Below, one piece after another: positions 63,923 through 64,000 of a stretch of 64,000 bases of DNA (within the stretch, counting starts at the first letter, position 1; every line of letters begins with the position of its first letter). The notes under the pieces were generated by a model that was given only the letters and a program-made list of their open reading frames with translations, did no database searches and was not told where the DNA came from. The translations under genes and the position numbers were made by a program. The stretch spans positions 1 to 64,000 of the forward strand of contig NZ_JAKJRU010000002.1 in NCBI RefSeq assembly GCF_021726475.1. The letters are read 5' to 3'. This DNA comes from Pseudomonas oligotrophica (GTDB taxonomy: Bacteria > Pseudomonadota > Gammaproteobacteria > Pseudomonadales > Pseudomonadaceae).

Positions 63923-63996
63923 GCCGGTCTGAGGGGAGTCTGTTTTCCGCCGGCCTGCTAAACTGCGTCGGTTTTTTCCCCCTCTGGAGCCAGTCC

Positions 63997-64000
63997 ATGT
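63997..64000 (+). CDS. Possible start of a further gene, cut by the window end
   Basis: An ATG at 63997 with TGGAG about nine bases upstream and a -10-like TAAACT at 63959-63964 suggests that a new gene begins here. Only one codon is inside the window, so nothing can be said about the product. Confidence 0.3.

Overview
The window is a GC-rich chromosomal segment from a gamma-proteobacterium of the Pseudomonadaceae (Pseudomonas sensu lato). The evidence is protein-level resemblance to Pseudomonas proteins plus several Pseudomonas-type gene strings: engB / cc4-dsbA-endonuclease-dgcH-ampDh2 / kinB-algB; abrB-tctABC-opdH / tctDE; recC-recB-recD; pstSCAB-phoU; and glpQ / folA. No tRNA, rRNA, CRISPR array, insertion sequence, integrase or phage gene was seen. 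The content is almost entirely core-genome.

Layout. (1) 0.2-4.7 kb: glycine cleavage genes gcvT-gcvH-gcvP, with a terminator between gcvH and gcvP. (2) 4.9-14 kb: engB on the minus strand, facing away from cytochrome c4, dsbA, an endonuclease/exonuclease/phosphatase-family protein, a diguanylate cyclase and an AmpD-type lipoprotein amidase; then the minus-strand algB-kinB two-component operon with a possible AlgU-type promoter. (3) 14.1-15.2 kb: three small probable stress or envelope genes (DUF2383, an unknown 78-aa protein, DUF1328), followed by a fused SpmA/SpmB-type membrane protein. (4) 17-24.6 kb: a tricarboxylate uptake locus. Porin OpdH, TctC, TctB, TctA and an AbrB-family protein form one minus-strand operon, opposite the TctD/TctE sensor-regulator pair. 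A Crc/Hfq-type motif lies in the opdH leader. (5) 24.6-33 kb: an Aer-like PAS chemoreceptor, a TAXI-TRAP transporter with a fused permease carrying a PDZ-like tail, a Na/Pi cotransporter-like protein and a secreted double-Cache protein. (6) 33-42 kb: recC-recB-recD, with a REP-like element between recB and recD. (7) 42-45.4 kb: a small membrane protein, an AEC transporter, a membrane diguanylate cyclase and an acyl-CoA thioesterase. (8) 45.5-52.5 kb: the phosphate regulon operon pstS-pstC-pstA-pstB-phoU, with Pho boxes before pstS and before pstC and a 106-bp nested palindrome before phoU. (9) 52.6-64 kb: a DUF3482 GTPase/DUF2868 membrane-protein pair, a nucleobase permease, glpQ, folA, a YitT-family protein, a phosphodiesterase, a thioesterase-like protein, a cysteine-cluster protein and glycogen phosphorylase.

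How it works together. Two sections import nutrients under two-component control: citrate-type acids through OpdH/TctABC under TctDE, and phosphate through PstSCAB-PhoU under PhoB. A third section controls envelope and exopolysaccharide state (DsbA, AmpDh2, DgcH, KinB/AlgB). RecBCD handles double-strand-break repair.

No mobile or defence-type island stands out. The best candidates for under-described biology are the DUF3482 GTPase/DUF2868 membrane pair, the large palindrome between pstB and phoU, the PDZ-tailed TRAP permease, the enlarged PstC and PstA permeases, and the regulatory motifs around the 78-aa ORF.
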